The notes below the pieces were generated by a model, which saw nothing but the letters and a program-made list of their open reading frames with translations, did not search any database and was not told the DNA's origin. From assembly GCA_902558095.1 (NCBI GenBank), contig CACECP010000005.1, positions 1 through 64,000 of the forward strand: a stretch of 64,000 bases of DNA, written 5' to 3'. Shown here in pieces: positions 9,029 to 18,148 of the stretch. The translations under genes and the position numbers were made by a program. Source of the stretch: an uncultured SAR86 cluster bacterium. GTDB lineage: Bacteria; Pseudomonadota; Gammaproteobacteria; Magnimaribacterales; D2472. How positions within the stretch are numbered: position 1 is the stretch's first letter; each line of letters opens with the position of its first letter.

Positions 9029-9892
9029 TTAATTTTTTGAAATATTTAGACTCCAGCCTAATTTTTCTCTACAAGCCTCAAAAAAGTCATTATCTTTGGG
9101 ATGAACAAGTTTCAGTGTTTTTTTCATTTTAGATATTGCTATTTTTACTCCATACGGAACATCAATATCGTCCTGTCCATCAACACAAATTTTGGCATTA
9201 TCATTTGGACCTTCAAATAACTCAACCACCACACTCTCGTCAGAAGAAATTATAAAAGGTCTTGAAGACAGGCTTTGTGGTAGCATCGGGAGTATTGTCC
9301 AAACATCAAGACTGGGATGAATAATTGGCCCTCCTGCTGATAGAGAATAAGCAGTTGATCCTGTTGGAGTTGCTATTATTAATCCATCAGATCTTTGCTC
9401 ATAAACAACTCTATTATTTACATTTAGTCTGTACCTCATGAGCTGTGCATATGCTCCAGAATGAACAACAACTTCGTTTAGGCCATAAATTTGACTTCCA
9501 TTAAATTCTGCTGAAACTAGATTTCTTTCCTCAATCTTGTAATTACCTTCAAGTATATCTTTGATAGCCATATCAAAATTACTTACTTTTATATCTGTCA
9601 AAAATCCAACGTTTCCCATGTTCACACCCAATATTGGAATTTCATGCTCAAGATATTCCCTTGCTGAGTTTAGTAATGTCCCGTCACCACCAAATACAAT
9701 TATTAGGTCAACCTTATTAACAAAATCTTTATATTTTAAAGCACTAACTTTTTCATTTTTATATGCAAAAGACTCATCAATATATAAATTGATGTTATTA
9801 CATGAAAGTGATGTAATTAAGGTTTCAAGAGTTTTATCATCAAAGTCTTGAATAATGCTTTTTTTTATAAAAATTCCAATATTTTTAAACAT
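9029..9892 (-). CDS. nadK: NAD kinase
   Basis: Phosphorylates NAD to NADP in the cytosol. The 287-residue protein has the diacylglycerol-kinase-like fold motifs: GGDGTLL with the catalytic Asp70 (GGDGT at 68-72), LGVNMGNVGFLTD (about 87-99), the NE pair in GLNEVVVHSG, and DGLIIATPTGSTAYSLSAGGP (about 169-189). Length matches E. coli NadK (292). The reverse-strand ATG at 9892 leaves a 117 bp interval to the divergent acyl-CoA dehydrogenase gene. nadK is the first gene of the run leading to pyrD. Confidence 0.96.
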   Translation of the reverse strand: MFKNIGIFIKKSIIQDFDDKTLETLITSLSCNNINLYIDESFAYKNEKVSALKYKDFVNKVDLIIVFGGDGTLLNSAREYLEHEIPILGVNMGNVGFLTDIKVSNFDMAIKDILEGNYKIEERNLVSAEFNGSQIYGLNEVVVHSGAYAQLMRYRLNVNNRVVYEQRSDGLIIATPTGSTAYSLSAGGPIIHPSLDVWTILPMLPQSLSSRPFIISSDESVVVELFEGPNDNAKICVDGQDDIDVPYGVKIAISKMKKTLKLVHPKDNDFFEACREKLGWSLNISKN

Positions 9893-9951
9893 AACTTGAA
9901 TTATACCCTTATTAAAAGGGACTATTAATAAGCTTAATCAAATACACAATA

Positions 9952-9985
9952 CTCGAAAAATTAAATATGACATATAATATTCGAG
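9952..9985. repeat. Short inverted repeat in the nadK / acyl-CoA dehydrogenase interval
   Basis: CTCGAA at 9952-9957 and TTCGAG at 9980-9985 form a 6 bp inverted repeat with a 22 bp AT-rich spacer, 25 bp before the acyl-CoA dehydrogenase start. It could be an operator for a dimeric repressor, but the arms are short and the match may be chance. Confidence 0.25.
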
Positions 9986-10009
9986 AAAAATAATAAAACT
10001 ACCTTAAAT

Positions 10010-11203
10010 ATGAATGATTTAAATAAATTTCGTGAAAGTACTAAAAAATGGCTAGATGAAAATTGTCCCCCATCAATGAGAAGTGGAGCTGATCCAAGCA
10101 TACCAATTGATGAAGTCTGGGGAGGCAGAAATGCTAAATATAAAAATCCTGAATCCAAGCTATGGTTAGATAGAATGGGTGAAAAAGGATGGACCATGCC
10201 AACAGTTCCTAAGGAGTATGGCGGTGGTGGACTCACAAAAGAAGAAGTAAAGATATTAAATGAGGAAATGTTTCTTATTGGGGCTAAAGCCCCTTTATTG
10301 AGTTTTGGTATATGGATGTTGGCTCCTGTCCTTCTGGAATATGGAACTGAAGAGCAGAAGAAAGAGCATCTTCCAAAAATTATAAAAGGTGAAATTAGAT
10401 GGTGTCAGGGTTATTCCGAACCTGGTTCTGGATCAGATCTTGCAAGCCTGGCAACAAAAGCAGAAGATACAGGTACTAATTTTCTTGTTAATGGACAAAA
10501 AGTATGGACATCATATGCCGATAAGGCAGATTGGATTTTTGCACTTGTAAGGACTGGACCAAAAGAACCAAAGCATGATGGAATCAGTTTTCTCCTGATT
10601 GATATGGAAACTAAGGGAGTGAGCACAAAGCCAATAACTTTGATTTCAGGCAAATCGCCTTTTTGTGAAACTTTTTTTGATGACGTTAAAGTTCCTAAAA
10701 AGAATCTTATAGGCGAACTGAATGCAGGTTGGACGATAGCAAAAAAACTACTTCAACATGAAAGAGCTTTTATATCTAATTTTGGTCTAGCTGCAGGCAT
10801 GGGAAGCAGTAAAGATGTTGTTTCAATTGCTAAAAAACATCTTGGTGAAGAGAATGGCAAAATTAAAAATACTTTTTACAGATCTGAAATTTCTTCACAC
10901 AAAATTAAAGAGCATGCATTTGGATTAACTTTAAAACGAGCTGGAGATGAGGGAGGTAAAGCAAGTGCAACTGCTTCAATGTTTAAGTTATATGGAACAG
11001 AGCATAATAAAAAACGACATGAATTAATGGTTGCAGCATCTGGTATTAATGGAGTTGCATGGGATGGAGATGAATTTGAAGATGATGATAAAAACTTAAC
11101 TAGAGCATGGTTAAGAACTAAAGGAAATTCAATTGAAGGAGGGACTTCTGAGGTTCAATTAAATGTTATATCTAAAAGAGTACTTGGTCTCCCTACTCAG
11201 TAA
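10010..11203 (+). CDS. Acyl-CoA dehydrogenase, larger member of a pair
   Basis: A 397-residue flavoenzyme introducing the alpha,beta double bond in an acyl-CoA. It has the FAD-contacting WCQGYSEPGSGSDLASL segment (residues 131-147), the WTSYADKADW strand, and the C-terminal IEGGTSEVQ stretch. Glu376 there sits at the medium-chain-type catalytic position; Glu251 in QHERAF sits at the alternative position used by isovaleryl/long-chain types. A second, smaller dehydrogenase follows 5 bp downstream. Such adjacent large/small pairs form alpha2beta2 enzymes for bulky acyl chains in actinobacteria (FadE28/FadE29-type), which may apply here by analogy. The substrate is unknown. Confidence 0.9.
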   Translation: MNDLNKFRESTKKWLDENCPPSMRSGADPSIPIDEVWGGRNAKYKNPESKLWLDRMGEKGWTMPTVPKEYGGGGLTKEEVKILNEEMFLIGAKAPLLSFGIWMLAPVLLEYGTEEQKKEHLPKIIKGEIRWCQGYSEPGSGSDLASLATKAEDTGTNFLVNGQKVWTSYADKADWIFALVRTGPKEPKHDGISFLLIDMETKGVSTKPITLISGKSPFCETFFDDVKVPKKNLIGELNAGWTIAKKLLQHERAFISNFGLAAGMGSSKDVVSIAKKHLGEENGKIKNTFYRSEISSHKIKEHAFGLTLKRAGDEGGKASATASMFKLYGTEHNKKRHELMVAASGINGVAWDGDEFEDDDKNLTRAWLRTKGNSIEGGTSEVQLNVISKRVLGLPTQ

Positions 11204-11208
11204 TAAAA

Positions 11209-12348
11209 ATGAAATTAGTTTTAACAGAAGAAGAACAGTTTTTAAAGGATACTGCTAAAAACTTTGCTGATGAAAGATCTCCAATAACTCATTTTAGAGC
11301 TCTAAGAGATAACAATGATCCACTTCTATGGGATAAAGATTTATGGAGTGAAATGACCAAATTAGGATGGCCAGGGATATTGATACCAGAAGATTATGGT
11401 GGCTCTAATTTTGGTGTAACTGGTATAAGTGTTATTTTGAATGAATGTGCTAAAACTCTGACTCCCTCTCCATTGTTCGCTACTGGAGTTATAGGCGCAT
11501 ATTCAATTACAAATTATGGTACTGAAAAACAAAAAGAATTTTATCTTCCAAAGATTGTAAACGGTGAATTAACTACCGCTTTAGCTATAGATGAATCGAG
11601 TCATCACAATCCAGCTGATACAGAAATAATTGCTAAAAAACAAGGTTCTAGTTTTATTATTAATGGCAAAAAGACCTTTGTAATTGATGGAGCAAGTGCA
11701 GATTTAATAATTCTTCTGGCTAGAACTTCAGGAATCAAAGGCGATATGACAGGACTAACCTTATTTTTAGTCGATGCAAATTCTAATGGAATAGATAGAA
11801 GAAAACTCGATATGGCAGATTCTAGAAATTACGCCAATATAAATTTTAAAAATGTGGAAATACCTGACTCTGATATCTTAGGAGATCTTGAAACAGGTGG
11901 TGAAACTATAGAAAACATTCTTGATATTGGAAGAATAGCAATGGCATCTGAAATGCTAGGAAATGCAGAAGCGGCCTTTGAAACAACATTAGATTATTTA
12001 AAGCAAAGAAAACAATTTGGAGTTCTTATTGGTTCATTTCAAGCACTTCAACATAGAGCTGCAGAAATGTTTTGTGAAATAGAGCTTACAAAATCTTCTG
12101 TTATGGGAGCTATGAAAGCTGCAGATGAGGGATCTAATGAATTACAGAGGTTATCAAGCTTAGCAAAGACTATGGCTGGTGAAACTCTTCATTTGGTTTC
12201 CAATGAGGCAGTCCAAATGCATGGTGGTATAGGAGTCACAGACGAATATGATATTGGCTTCTTTCTTAAGAGAGCAAGGGTTGCTGAGCAAATATTTGGA
12301 AGTTCAAAATATCATACTGAAAGGTATGCCAATCTTAGTGGTTTTTAA
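11209..12348 (+). CDS. Acyl-CoA dehydrogenase, smaller member of a pair
   Basis: A 379-residue acyl-CoA dehydrogenase-family protein. It has the three-domain layout: an N-terminal helical part with KLGWPGILIPEDYGG, a middle beta domain (about 120-220), and a C-terminal helical domain with LKQRKQFGVLIGSFQALQHRAAEM and MHGGIGVTDEYDIGFFLKRA, the FAD-binding segment. The end SSKYHTERYANLSGF lacks the usual GTSE motif, so the MCAD-type catalytic glutamate is absent. This fits the non-catalytic or FAD-arginine-supplying partner in heterotetrameric pairs. It is 5 bp from its partner and 14 bp from the acyltransferase gene. Confidence 0.88.
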   Translation: MKLVLTEEEQFLKDTAKNFADERSPITHFRALRDNNDPLLWDKDLWSEMTKLGWPGILIPEDYGGSNFGVTGISVILNECAKTLTPSPLFATGVIGAYSITNYGTEKQKEFYLPKIVNGELTTALAIDESSHHNPADTEIIAKKQGSSFIINGKKTFVIDGASADLIILLARTSGIKGDMTGLTLFLVDANSNGIDRRKLDMADSRNYANINFKNVEIPDSDILGDLETGGETIENILDIGRIAMASEMLGNAEAAFETTLDYLKQRKQFGVLIGSFQALQHRAAEMFCEIELTKSSVMGAMKAADEGSNELQRLSSLAKTMAGETLHLVSNEAVQMHGGIGVTDEYDIGFFLKRARVAEQIFGSSKYHTERYANLSGF

Positions 12349-12362
12349 AAATTCAAACTAAT

Positions 12363-13250
12363 ATGAATATTATTAAATCTAATTTAATTGGGTTTATAAC
12401 GTTCATATTAATAATTGTTAATCTAACAATTGGATTTGGCATATTGGCTATTGTAAATATCCCCAGAATTATTATTCCATTTAATGCTTTTAAGATTGCT
12501 TTAAGTAAATTTTCTAATGTTCTAGGTGACTTAACCGTATATGGATTAAAACTTATCATGTTGTTGATGCATGGAAATACTATTCAAGTAACTGGTAATG
12601 AGGATGGTTTTGATAAATCAAAGTGGTATATGGCTATGTCAAATCATCAATCATGGGCTGATATTTTTGTATTATTGGTAACAGCAAACTATAAAATTCC
12701 ATTACTTAAATTTTTTATGAAAAAAGAATTAGCATGGATTCCTTTTATATTTCTAGCCAATAAAACTCTTAACATGCCTTTTGTAAATAGGCATTCTAAG
12801 AAAGCTATCGAAAAAAATCCTTCACTTAGATTTAAGGATTATGAAAATACATTAAAATCATGTAAAAGATTTCTAAGATGTCCTTCCACTATTTTTAGTT
12901 ATGCAGAAGGAACGAGATTTACAAAAGAGAAATATAAAAATCAAAACTCAACTTATAAAAATTTACTAATTCCTAAAACTGGTGGTATGGCAACGGCTTT
13001 ATCTGCAATGCCAAAGATAGATACATTGGTAGATTATTCTGTAGTCTATAAAAGTAATAAAAGAGGAGCATGGTCATTCCTTACAGGTGAAATGAAAGAT
13101 GTAAAAGTATTAATAAAGAAACATAAAATTCCTGAAAATCTTAAAGGAAAAAATTATTCAACTGACAGTCAATATAGAAAAGATTTTAAAAAATGGATTG
13201 AAGAAATTTGGGTTCAAAAAGATGCAGAAATTGAAAAATTAAAGCTCTAA
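12363..13250 (+). CDS. PlsC-family (YihG/LCLAT1-like) phospholipid acyltransferase
   Basis: A 295-residue membrane acyltransferase. A hydrophobic N-terminal segment (about residues 8-40) precedes the acyltransferase signature NHQSWAD, with the HX4D pair His95 and Asp100. The acceptor-binding motif FSYAEGTRF follows near residue 178. The overall pattern, including FVNRHSKKAIEKNPSLR, resembles the YihG/LCLAT1 branch that acylates lysophospholipids. It would work at the inner-membrane face using acyl-CoA or acyl-ACP. It follows two acyl-CoA dehydrogenase genes in the same direction (14 bp gap) and overlaps the convergent RraA-family gene by 12 bp. Confidence 0.88.
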   Translation: MNIIKSNLIGFITFILIIVNLTIGFGILAIVNIPRIIIPFNAFKIALSKFSNVLGDLTVYGLKLIMLLMHGNTIQVTGNEDGFDKSKWYMAMSNHQSWADIFVLLVTANYKIPLLKFFMKKELAWIPFIFLANKTLNMPFVNRHSKKAIEKNPSLRFKDYENTLKSCKRFLRCPSTIFSYAEGTRFTKEKYKNQNSTYKNLLIPKTGGMATALSAMPKIDTLVDYSVVYKSNKRGAWSFLTGEMKDVKVLIKKHKIPENLKGKNYSTDSQYRKDFKKWIEEIWVQKDAEIEKLKL

Positions 13251-13724
13251 TTCTTCTTTATTAACAACCCATCCATTAGTATCAACATATATCCAATAAC
13301 CAGGTTCTATATGGGCATTTCCTATTTTAATTGGTACGTCTTTTTCTCCAATTCCCTTTGATTTATCAGTTTTTTTTGGAAAAGAATTAAAAGCATATAT
13401 GCCAATATTAATATTTTTAATAACTTCAATATCTCTGATATAACCATTGGTAATAATACCAGCCCAATTATTTTCAAATGCAGTTTGAGCAATTTGATCT
13501 CCAACCATTGAACATAATTCTGATCCTGTATGACTAATGCATAAAACTTTTCCTTCTCCATTATTTTGAACTAATTCTTTTACAACGCTATTAGAATGCT
13601 CACATTTTGCAGTATGAATCTGGCCATAAAATTTATTTATTGCTCCATAAGAATTAAGAAATAATTCTCCAATTTGAATCTCATTATTTTCATCACAAAT
13701 ATCAGGCACTGTAAAATCTTTCAT
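13239..13724 (-). CDS. RraA-family protein (RNase E regulator or HMG aldolase)
   Basis: A 161-residue protein matching E. coli RraA (161 residues) along its whole length, including GRG/GEGKVL near residue 57 and GIGEKDVPIKIG near 126. The family includes the RNase E inhibitor RraA and the aldolases that split 4-hydroxy-4-methyl-2-oxoglutarate. Unlike E. coli RraA, which has RQ, this protein has Arg97-Asp98 in GYIRDIE together with GDQ at 75-77, the residues aldolases use. Either function is possible. Its 3' end overlaps the acyltransferase gene, and its start is 74 bp from the divergent nitronate monooxygenase gene. Confidence 0.85.
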   Translation of the reverse strand: MKDFTVPDICDENNEIQIGELFLNSYGAINKFYGQIHTAKCEHSNSVVKELVQNNGEGKVLCISHTGSELCSMVGDQIAQTAFENNWAGIITNGYIRDIEVIKNINIGIYAFNSFPKKTDKSKGIGEKDVPIKIGNAHIEPGYWIYVDTNGWVVNKEELEL

Positions 13725-13798
13725 AATGAATATTTTAATTCATTCTAAATTTAAAGTAAGTAATATAAACTATGATTAAAGGTTTTTAGGGAGCAATT

Positions 13799-14953
13799 AT
13801 GAAATCACAGATTTGCGATATTTTAAATATTGAATTTCCATTAGTAGCGTTCAGCCATTGTAGAGATGTAGTAGCAGCTGTATCAAAAGCGGGAGGAATG
13901 GGCGTCCTAGGTGCTGTTGGCCTTACTCCTGAAAAATTAGAGATAGAATTAAATTGGATTGATGAAAATGTTGGGGGTAAACCTTATGGTGTAGATGTGC
14001 TAGTACCAAACTCCTATGTTGGCAAAGGAGAAAATCTGACAACTGATGATCTTAGAGCCATGATTCCTCAAGAACATAGAGAATTTAGAGCAGATATTCT
14101 TGATAGACATGATATTGATTCATCTGATCTTAGAGGTGATACAGAATCTCAGAAAGCAGAACAAGGTTCAAATCAAGTCCTAGGTGCAGGTCTTGATGGG
14201 GCCAAAGAGGTGCTGGAAGTTGCATTTTCACATCCCATTGGTCTTGTTGCTAATGCCTTAGGAGTTCCACCTAAATGGATGCTAGATATGGGTAAAGAAA
14301 ATAACGTGCCAGTGGCAGCCCTTGTTGGTGCTAAGCAACATGCGGTTAAGCAAGCTGAAGCTGGGGTAGATATAATTGTTGTATCAGGAACTGAAGGTGG
14401 TGGTCATTGTGGAAGTGTATCAACTATGGTTTTAGTCCCAGAGGTGCGTCGAGCACTTAATCCTTATGGAAATGTCCCAATTCTTGCTGCTGGAGGTATT
14501 TGCACAGGCGAGCAAATGGCAGGAATAATGGCTATGGGTGCTGATGGAGTTTGGTGTGCATCGGTTTTTCTTCCAACTATCGAAGCTGAAACATCTGATA
14601 ATATAAAAGAAAAATTAGTAGCTGCATCTTCAAGTCACACTGTTAGATCAAAAAGTAGAACTGGAAAACACTCTAGACAATTAACATCTCCCTGGGTTGA
14701 AGCATGGGAAGATAAAAATGCTCCTGAGCCTCTTCCAATGCCACTTCAAACAATGGTTAGCGAGCCTGCGCTGAAAAAAGTTGCCGATCAAGCGGCTATT
14801 GGACATGAAGGAGCAAAACAACTTGAAACATATTGGGTCGGCCAAGGAATTGGTTTAGTTAATGAAACAATAAGTGCTGGTCAGACAGTGCAAAAATTTA
14901 AAGAAGAATTTATTGAATCTTACGAAAGGATAAACAATTTTTTTAACGAATAA
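13799..14953 (+). CDS. Nitronate monooxygenase family FMN protein
   Basis: A 384-residue TIM-barrel flavoprotein of the 2-nitropropane dioxygenase family, which oxidises alkyl nitronates or related small toxic acids with FMN. Signature elements are AVSKAGGMGVLGAVG (about residues 29-43), the VVSGTEGGGHCG phosphate loop with its His (about 195-206), and AAGGICTGEQMAGIMAMGADGVWCASVF (about 231-258). A Shine-Dalgarno AGGGAGC lies 6 bp before ATG. Many family members are annotated without known substrates, and some act as quinone reductases. It is followed 17 bp later by a family 3 glycosidase gene. Confidence 0.88.
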   Translation: MKSQICDILNIEFPLVAFSHCRDVVAAVSKAGGMGVLGAVGLTPEKLEIELNWIDENVGGKPYGVDVLVPNSYVGKGENLTTDDLRAMIPQEHREFRADILDRHDIDSSDLRGDTESQKAEQGSNQVLGAGLDGAKEVLEVAFSHPIGLVANALGVPPKWMLDMGKENNVPVAALVGAKQHAVKQAEAGVDIIVVSGTEGGGHCGSVSTMVLVPEVRRALNPYGNVPILAAGGICTGEQMAGIMAMGADGVWCASVFLPTIEAETSDNIKEKLVAASSSHTVRSKSRTGKHSRQLTSPWVEAWEDKNAPEPLPMPLQTMVSEPALKKVADQAAIGHEGAKQLETYWVGQGIGLVNETISAGQTVQKFKEEFIESYERINNFFNE

Positions 14954-14970
14954 AAAACAATAATTATATT

Positions 14971-16902
14971 TTGGTTATTATTTTAAGAAAGTTTCTAAAA
15001 TTCATCAGGCTTTTATTTCTTTTAATAATCTTGTATTTATGTCTTGATTATCTTAATCCGATAGAAAGAATAAAAATAAAAAATGCATTATATGAAGATG
15101 TTAAACCTCTAAAGATTGATGGTTACTCATTTAGAGATTTAAATAAAAATAATATTTTAGATGTTTATGAAGATCATAGATTAAATTCTAAGATTCGTAC
15201 TGAAGATTTACTTAACAAGATGACGCTTGAAGAAAAAGTAGGTCAAATGTTTCATCCTCCATTCACATTAAATCCAGATATATGGATGTTAATTTATGAA
15301 ATAGCTATAAGAGGCAATCAATTAACTGAGTCTCAGATTTTGTTTGACAATATCTCTCACTTTAATTTGTATGGCAATCCAAGCCCAGAAACTCTTGCTA
15401 AAGAAATTAATAATTTTCAAGAAGTTGCATCCAGAACAAGATTAGGTATACCAGTAACAATTAGCTCAGACCCTATCCATGAAGTTCCTAAAGGCGGTGG
15501 GGTTGCATCTTTTTCGGTTGATGGATTTTCAAAATGGCCATCACAGCTAGGGTTCGCAGCCACTAATAATCCGGATATTGTTAAAGAATTTGCTGAAATA
15601 GCAAAAGAGGAATATTTGGCTGTTGGAATTAGGACTGCTCTTCATCCTATGTCAGATTTAGCAACAGAACCGAGATGGGCTAGAAACTTCGGTACATTTG
15701 GTTCAAGCGCACAAATATCTAGTGAAATGACCATTGCTTATATGAATGGTTTTCAAGGGAAAAAAATAGATAAGAACAGTGTTTTAACAATGGTGAAACA
15801 TTTTCCTGGAGGAGGACCACAAAAGGATGGACTAGATGCTCATTTATTTAGTGGAAAAGACCAGATTTATCCAGGCAATAACTTTGAATATCATTTAATC
15901 CCTTTTAAAGAAGCCGTTAAAAACAATCTGAAAGTAATAATGCCTTATTATGGAATTCCAGTTGATCAAACCCAAGAGAATGTTGCTATGGCTTTTAATG
16001 AATACATTCTTACAGATTTATTAAGGGAGAATATTGGATTTAATGGAGTGATATGTTCAGATTGGGGAATAATTACTGGTCGACATTGGGGCGTAGATGA
16101 TCTTTCAATTGAACAGAGATATGAAAAGTCTATACAAGCAGGAGTAGATCAATATGGTGGAGAAACCGATACATCATATTTAATAAAGCTAGTCAAAGAA
16201 AATAAAATACCTGAAAGCAGAATAGATGATTCAGTTAGAAGAATCCTAATAAATAAGTTTGAGCTTGGTTTATTTGATAATCCATATGTGGATGTAAGTA
16301 AAGTAAAACATAAAGTCAATACTCAAAAAAATATTGAAGCTGGTCTTCTTGCACAAAGAAGGTCATTAGTTCTATTAGAGAACAATGGAATATTACCGCT
16401 TAAAAAAGAAAGTAAGGTTTTTATTGATGGATTGAATAAGGAGATTGGTAAAAAATTTGGTAACGTTGTAAATAGCCCTTCAGAGGCTGATGTAATAATA
16501 ATGTACATTCATACCGTTTTTAACGGAAATCAAGAATCAGGTATTAACAGAATATTTGATAATTTTTTAAGTAAACTTTTTCCAAATGGGGATTTGATGT
16601 TTGAAAATGATATAAATGATAAGGTTGATGAATATTCTAAACAAAAAGAATTAATTGTTATCGTAGATTTAAATAGGCCAGCAATCTTAGATCATATAAA
16701 AAAATCTTCATCTGGTTTAATTGGTACTTTTGGAGTTTCTGATCAGATTATTTTTGAAGGCATATATGGAAGTTTCAATCCTACTGGAAAACTACCATTT
16801 GAAATACCCTCTTCAATGGAAGAAGTTCACAATCAAAAAGAGGATTTACCAGATGATACAATTAATCCTACATATGAATTTGGTTATGGAATCAGCTACT
16901 AA
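14971..16902 (+). CDS. Glycoside hydrolase family 3, membrane-anchored or exported
   Basis: A 643-residue family 3 glycosidase, probably a beta-glucosidase or relative. A hydrophobic N-terminal stretch (about residues 4-26) acts as a signal anchor or signal peptide. The catalytic barrel starts near TLEEKVGQMF, continues through KHFPGGGPQKDG, and has the nucleophile motif CSDWG with Asp364. A second alpha/beta sandwich domain (about 450-640) holds SLVLLENNGILPL. The start shown is TTG at 14971. No ATG lies before residue 80, and the hydrophobic segment must be included, so a non-ATG start is likely though its exact position is uncertain. It overlaps the convergent msr gene by 11 bp. Confidence 0.85.
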   Translation: MVIILRKFLKFIRLLFLLIILYLCLDYLNPIERIKIKNALYEDVKPLKIDGYSFRDLNKNNILDVYEDHRLNSKIRTEDLLNKMTLEEKVGQMFHPPFTLNPDIWMLIYEIAIRGNQLTESQILFDNISHFNLYGNPSPETLAKEINNFQEVASRTRLGIPVTISSDPIHEVPKGGGVASFSVDGFSKWPSQLGFAATNNPDIVKEFAEIAKEEYLAVGIRTALHPMSDLATEPRWARNFGTFGSSAQISSEMTIAYMNGFQGKKIDKNSVLTMVKHFPGGGPQKDGLDAHLFSGKDQIYPGNNFEYHLIPFKEAVKNNLKVIMPYYGIPVDQTQENVAMAFNEYILTDLLRENIGFNGVICSDWGIITGRHWGVDDLSIEQRYEKSIQAGVDQYGGETDTSYLIKLVKENKIPESRIDDSVRRILINKFELGLFDNPYVDVSKVKHKVNTQKNIEAGLLAQRRSLVLLENNGILPLKKESKVFIDGLNKEIGKKFGNVVNSPSEADVIIMYIHTVFNGNQESGINRIFDNFLSKLFPNGDLMFENDINDKVDEYSKQKELIVIVDLNRPAILDHIKKSSSGLIGTFGVSDQIIFEGIYGSFNPTGKLPFEIPSSMEEVHNQKEDLPDDTINPTYEFGYGISY

Positions 16903-18148
16903 TATTCTTCCTTTCAATGAATTCCAGAACCGTCGCATTTATACAATATCTCGGCATTCCATTTGGTCCATCATCAAAAACATGACCAAGATGTATGTCA
17001 GAAGATACAGATCGTATTTCTGTTCTTTCCATACCATAACTATTATCAGGCAACTCATAAACCGAACCATCAACAGGTTTTGTAAATGAAAGCCAACCTG
17101 ATCTTGAAACAAATCTATCTTTGGTATCAAATAGAGGCTCGCCACTTAATTTATCAATAAATACTCCATCTGGAGTATCCTTAAATATTTGATATTCTTT
17201 ACAAAATCTAGCGTCAGTTCCTTTGTTAAAAGCAACATCATAAGCCTCAGTATTGCCTAATTTAAATTTTCCTAGCAATTGATAAAATTCTTTTGGTGAA
17301 AGATAGCCCTGATATCCAAATACCTCTATTCCATTTTCAATAAAAAGAATTGAAGGTGTTGCCCATGTTGGGGATTGAATTTTTAAACCATGCAGCTGAT
17401 CAGATGTTCTATAAGACAACGGTATACTTCCCTTATACTCATTTGTAATATTCTCCTTTAACTTATCACAATATGGACAATAGGTTTGTGAGTCTAAAAT
17501 TAAAATATGCTTACCTAATAAAAGACTGTCATTATTAAGCAGATCTTTATCTTTTTCAGAAAAAACAATGCCGGTAGATAAATCAGGACAATAGCCATTT
17601 GGATTTTTTTTAAGATAATCTTGATGATATTCCTCAGCTAGATGGAAGTTATCTAATGGCTCTAATTTAGTTTTAATATTGCCGTATCCAGAAGCAAAAA
17701 GTAGCTTTTGATATTCTTCAATTATCTCTAATGCAATATTTTTTTGATTCTCGTTTGAAAATAGAATTGTAGATCTATATTGGGTTCCAACATCATTACC
17801 TTGTCTATTTAATTGAGTTGGATCATGTGTTTCAAAAAAATGTTTTAATATTTCTTCAAGAGTAATTGCGTTATTGTTAAATGTAACTTTGACAACTTCA
17901 GCATAATTATTTTCATTATATTTATTTTTGAATTGAATAATTGATCTGTAATTAGGTTTTATTCCATAACCATTAGCATATCCAGATTCTGCATTAACTA
18001 CTCCTTCTAAGGACTCATAACCTTTCTCTGCTCCCCAAAAACATCCAGAACCTAAATATATTGTTTGTATATGATTTGTCTGATTTGCAGAAATATTCAT
18101 TACAGATGTAATTAAAAAACATATTAGAAATTTATTTATTTTCTTCAT
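16892..18148 (-). CDS. Exported MsrA - thioredoxin-like - MsrB fusion
   Basis: A 418-residue three-domain protein that would repair both epimers of methionine sulfoxide in the periplasm. Residues 1-22 form a signal peptide. The MsrA domain (about 27-185) has GSGCFWG with catalytic Cys36 and a possible resolving Cys187. A thioredoxin/glutaredoxin-like domain (about 212-295) has TYCPYC (Cys224, Cys227) and a TPS cis-proline loop. The MsrB domain (about 305-412) has the RYCIN motif with Cys402. The zinc cysteines usual in MsrB are absent. Neisseria PilB joins the same three activities in the order thioredoxin-MsrA-MsrB; here the reductase lies in the middle. The start overlaps the GST stop by 17 bp. 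Confidence 0.92.
   Translation of the reverse strand: MKKINKFLICFLITSVMNISANQTNHIQTIYLGSGCFWGAEKGYESLEGVVNAESGYANGYGIKPNYRSIIQFKNKYNENNYAEVVKVTFNNNAITLEEILKHFFETHDPTQLNRQGNDVGTQYRSTILFSNENQKNIALEIIEEYQKLLFASGYGNIKTKLEPLDNFHLAEEYHQDYLKKNPNGYCPDLSTGIVFSEKDKDLLNNDSLLLGKHILILDSQTYCPYCDKLKENITNEYKGSIPLSYRTSDQLHGLKIQSPTWATPSILFIENGIEVFGYQGYLSPKEFYQLLGKFKLGNTEAYDVAFNKGTDARFCKEYQIFKDTPDGVFIDKLSGEPLFDTKDRFVSRSGWLSFTKPVDGSVYELPDNSYGMERTEIRSVSSDIHLGHVFDDGPNGMPRYCINATVLEFIERKNISS

Noticed and set aside
10411-10653. Antisense frame inside the acyl-CoA dehydrogenase gene
   Set aside because: A shadow of the conserved coding frame on the other strand, with no start signal or family match.
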